Shown in pieces: positions 4,832 to 6,214 of a stretch of DNA of 6,214 nucleotides; positions within the stretch are counted from its first letter, which is position 1, and each line of letters opens with the position of its first letter. The notes beneath the pieces are model-generated. The model saw only the letters and a list, made by a program, of their open reading frames with translations. It had not been told where the DNA came from and made no database searches. Position numbers and translations under genes: made by a program. The stretch covers positions 1-6,214 of the forward strand of contig JAFAIV010000338.1 of the NCBI GenBank assembly GCA_019236545.1, read 5' to 3'. The DNA comes from Actinomycetota bacterium (lineage in GTDB: Bacteria; Actinomycetota; Thermoleophilia; Gaiellales; Gaiellaceae).

Positions 4832-6214
4832 AGCGACTGCGGGTCGACGTCGACGACGGCCGTCAGGCCGGCACGGCGCATGGCTGGGGCCGCGGCGGCG
4901 AGCAGTGCGGCGGCGCGGGTCGCGAGGGCGCGCGGCGCGTCGGTCTTGCCGACGAGTTGCGCGCGCTGGCGGTTGCGGAGGCGGAGGAGCGGCGCGGGGC
5001 CGAGCAGCTCGTGGCCGGGGAGGCCGGCCTTCAGCTCTTCGAGCGCACGGGTCGCGTCTGCGAGCTCGGGGCCGCTGACGACGATGCGGACGAGGTGCCG
5101 GAACGGCGGGTAGCCGAGGACCCGGCGGCGGTCGAGCTCGCTCGCGAGGAAGCCGGCGACGTCGTGCCGGGCCGCGTGGGTGACGGCGCGCGCGTCCGGT
5201 TGGAAGGTCTGGACGAGGACACGGCCCGGCGCGTCGCGGCCGCTGCGGCCGGCGAGCTGCGTCAGGAGCTGGAACGTCCGCTCCTCGGCGCGGAAGTCGG
5301 GCAGGCCGAGGCCGGTGTCCGCGTCGACGACGGCCGCGAGCTGGACGCCGGGGAAGTGGTGGCCCTTCGCGACCATCTGCGTGCCGACGAGGACGGCGCG
5401 GTCGGCGCGCGCGAACCGCTCGAGCGTCTCGCGCAGCTGCTCCGGCGACTCGACGGCGTCGGCGTCGAGGCGGATCCGCTCGAGCTCCGGCACGTGCTTC
5501 TCCAGCTCGCGCTCGAGCTTCTGCGTGCCGGCGCCGATGCGGGCGAGCTCGGCCGAGCCGCAGGCCGGGCAGGCCTCCCCCACCGGCTCGAGCGCGCCGC
5601 AGTGGTGGCAGCGAAGCGTCCCGTCGGCGTGGAGGGTGAGCGCGACGTCGCAGTTCCGGCAGCGGCGGGTCTCGCCGCACGCGCGGCAGTGGACGGCGGG
5701 CGAGAGGCCGCGCCGGTTGAGGAGGAGGATCGCCTTCCCGCCCTTCTCCACGAGCGCGCCGAGCTCCGCGAGCAGCGGCGCCGAGAGGGGGTAACCGGCC
5801 TCGCGGCGGAGGTCGACGACGCGGACGGAGGGCATCGGCGCGCCGATCCGCGTCCCAAGCTCGAGGCGCTCCAGCCGCTCCCACGACTCCGGCCGCGGCG
5901 TCGCCGAGCCGAAGACGGCTACCGCGCCCTCGAGCGACGCCCGCTTCGCCGCCACGGTGCGCGCGTCGTAGCGCGGGTCGGACTCCTGCTTGTAGGAGGC
6001 GTCGTGCTCCTCGTCGACGCAGATCACGCCGAGGGACGGCACCGGCGCGAAGACGGCGGAACGCGCGCCGACGACGACGGGCGCCTCGCCGGATGCGATC
6101 CGCTCCCGCTCGTCGCGCCGCTCGGCGTCACTCAGCGCGGAGTGGAGGACGGCGACGCGGTCGCCGAACCGCGCGCGGAAGCGGCCGAGCGTCTGGGGCG
6201 TCAGGGCGATCTCC
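4828..6214 (-). CDS. priA: primosomal protein N' (replication restart helicase PriA), C-terminal 461 residues; 5' end beyond window
   Basis: PriA recognises stalled forks and reloads the replicative helicase. The visible part starts at EIALTPQTLGRF, just after where the Walker A motif would be. It then contains SALSDAERR, VVGARSAVFAPV, the DEEHD Walker B box (codons 6001-6015) and GSATP (5896-5910). A zinc-binding insert follows with four pairs of cysteines (CRAC, CRNC, CHHC, CPAC; 5560-5688). Next come GTQMVAKGHHF (5353-5385) and QLAGRSGR, motif VI (5236-5259). The C-terminal domain shows GYPPF, LGPAPL and the typical last residues VDVDPQSL, so the 3' end is complete. Intact helicase motifs and all eight cysteines suggest an active ATPase. 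It lies upstream of the def-fmt-rsmB block in the same direction, but the plus-strand gene separates them. Promoter and start are outside the window. Confidence 0.96.
   Translation of the reverse strand, partial: EIALTPQTLGRFRARFGDRVAVLHSALSDAERRDERERIASGEAPVVVGARSAVFAPVPSLGVICVDEEHDASYKQESDPRYDARTVAAKRASLEGAVAVFGSATPRPESWERLERLELGTRIGAPMPSVRVVDLRREAGYPLSAPLLAELGALVEKGGKAILLLNRRGLSPAVHCRACGETRRCRNCDVALTLHADGTLRCHHCGALEPVGEACPACGSAELARIGAGTQKLERELEKHVPELERIRLDADAVESPEQLRETLERFARADRAVLVGTQMVAKGHHFPGVQLAAVVDADTGLGLPDFRAEERTFQLLTQLAGRSGRDAPGRVLVQTFQPDARAVTHAARHDVAGFLASELDRRRVLGYPPFRHLVRIVVSGPELADATRALEELKAGLPGHELLGPAPLLRLRNRQRAQLVGKTDAPRALATRAAALLAAAAPAMRRAGLTAVVDVDPQSL

Noticed and set aside
4843..4854. 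GTCGACGTCGAC palindrome near the convergent gene ends
   Set aside because: It is the coding sequence for the conserved Val-Asp-Val-Asp at the PriA C-terminus. The symmetry follows from repeated codons, and no T-run suggests a terminator.
4277..5884. Minus-strand frame of def extending about 535 codons upstream of its ATG
   Set aside because: The extension runs antisense to the plus-strand gene and out of frame through priA, and is Arg/Pro/Ala-rich. Only the part from 4276 downward matches deformylase.

Overview
The window is a very GC-rich stretch of housekeeping DNA, probably from a deep-branching actinobacterium (Thermoleophilia-like, e.g. Gaiellales or Solirubrobacterales). This placement rests on strongly G/C third codon positions, the order priA-(def)-fmt-rsmB-rpe-ribD-ribE, which resembles the priA-fmt-rsmB-rpe-rib region of classical Actinobacteria, and a PriA that keeps its helicase motifs and eight zinc cysteines. 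No phage, IS, CRISPR, tRNA or rRNA is visible.

Layout from right to left, the main direction of transcription (minus strand): the C-terminal two thirds of priA (4828-6214, cut by the window edge); one plus-strand gene (4301-4831) of uncertain family, possibly a divergent DUF1992/DnaJC28-like protein; then a tight minus-strand block of def (3713-4276), fmt (2916-3713), rsmB (1712-2929), rpe (1014-1691), ribD (70-1017) and the first 16 codons of ribE (1-50). There is no gene-free stretch longer than 24 bases.

The block joins initiator Met-tRNA formylation (Fmt) and removal of that formyl group (Def) with a 16S rRNA m5C methyltransferase (RsmB), then ribulose-5-phosphate metabolism (Rpe) and riboflavin synthesis (RibD, RibE). 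Ribulose 5-phosphate is the precursor of the four-carbon unit of riboflavin, so the rpe-rib linkage makes metabolic sense.

The most interesting signals are regulatory. The 24-bp gap between def and the divergent plus-strand gene has a perfect 12-bp palindrome at its centre. It places an actinobacterial-type -10 hexamer (TAnnnT, here TACCCT) exactly 7 nt before both start codons, as expected for a bidirectional promoter making two leaderless mRNAs. The other two starts that follow a real gap (rpe, ribE) also have TAnnnT 8 and 6 nt upstream and no clear Shine-Dalgarno. The three starts that overlap the preceding gene (fmt, rsmB, ribD) lack it. I see no undescribed multi-gene system. The main novelty candidates are this promoter arrangement, the unassigned plus-strand gene that splits the operon, and substitutions in the active-site motifs of RibD and Rpe.
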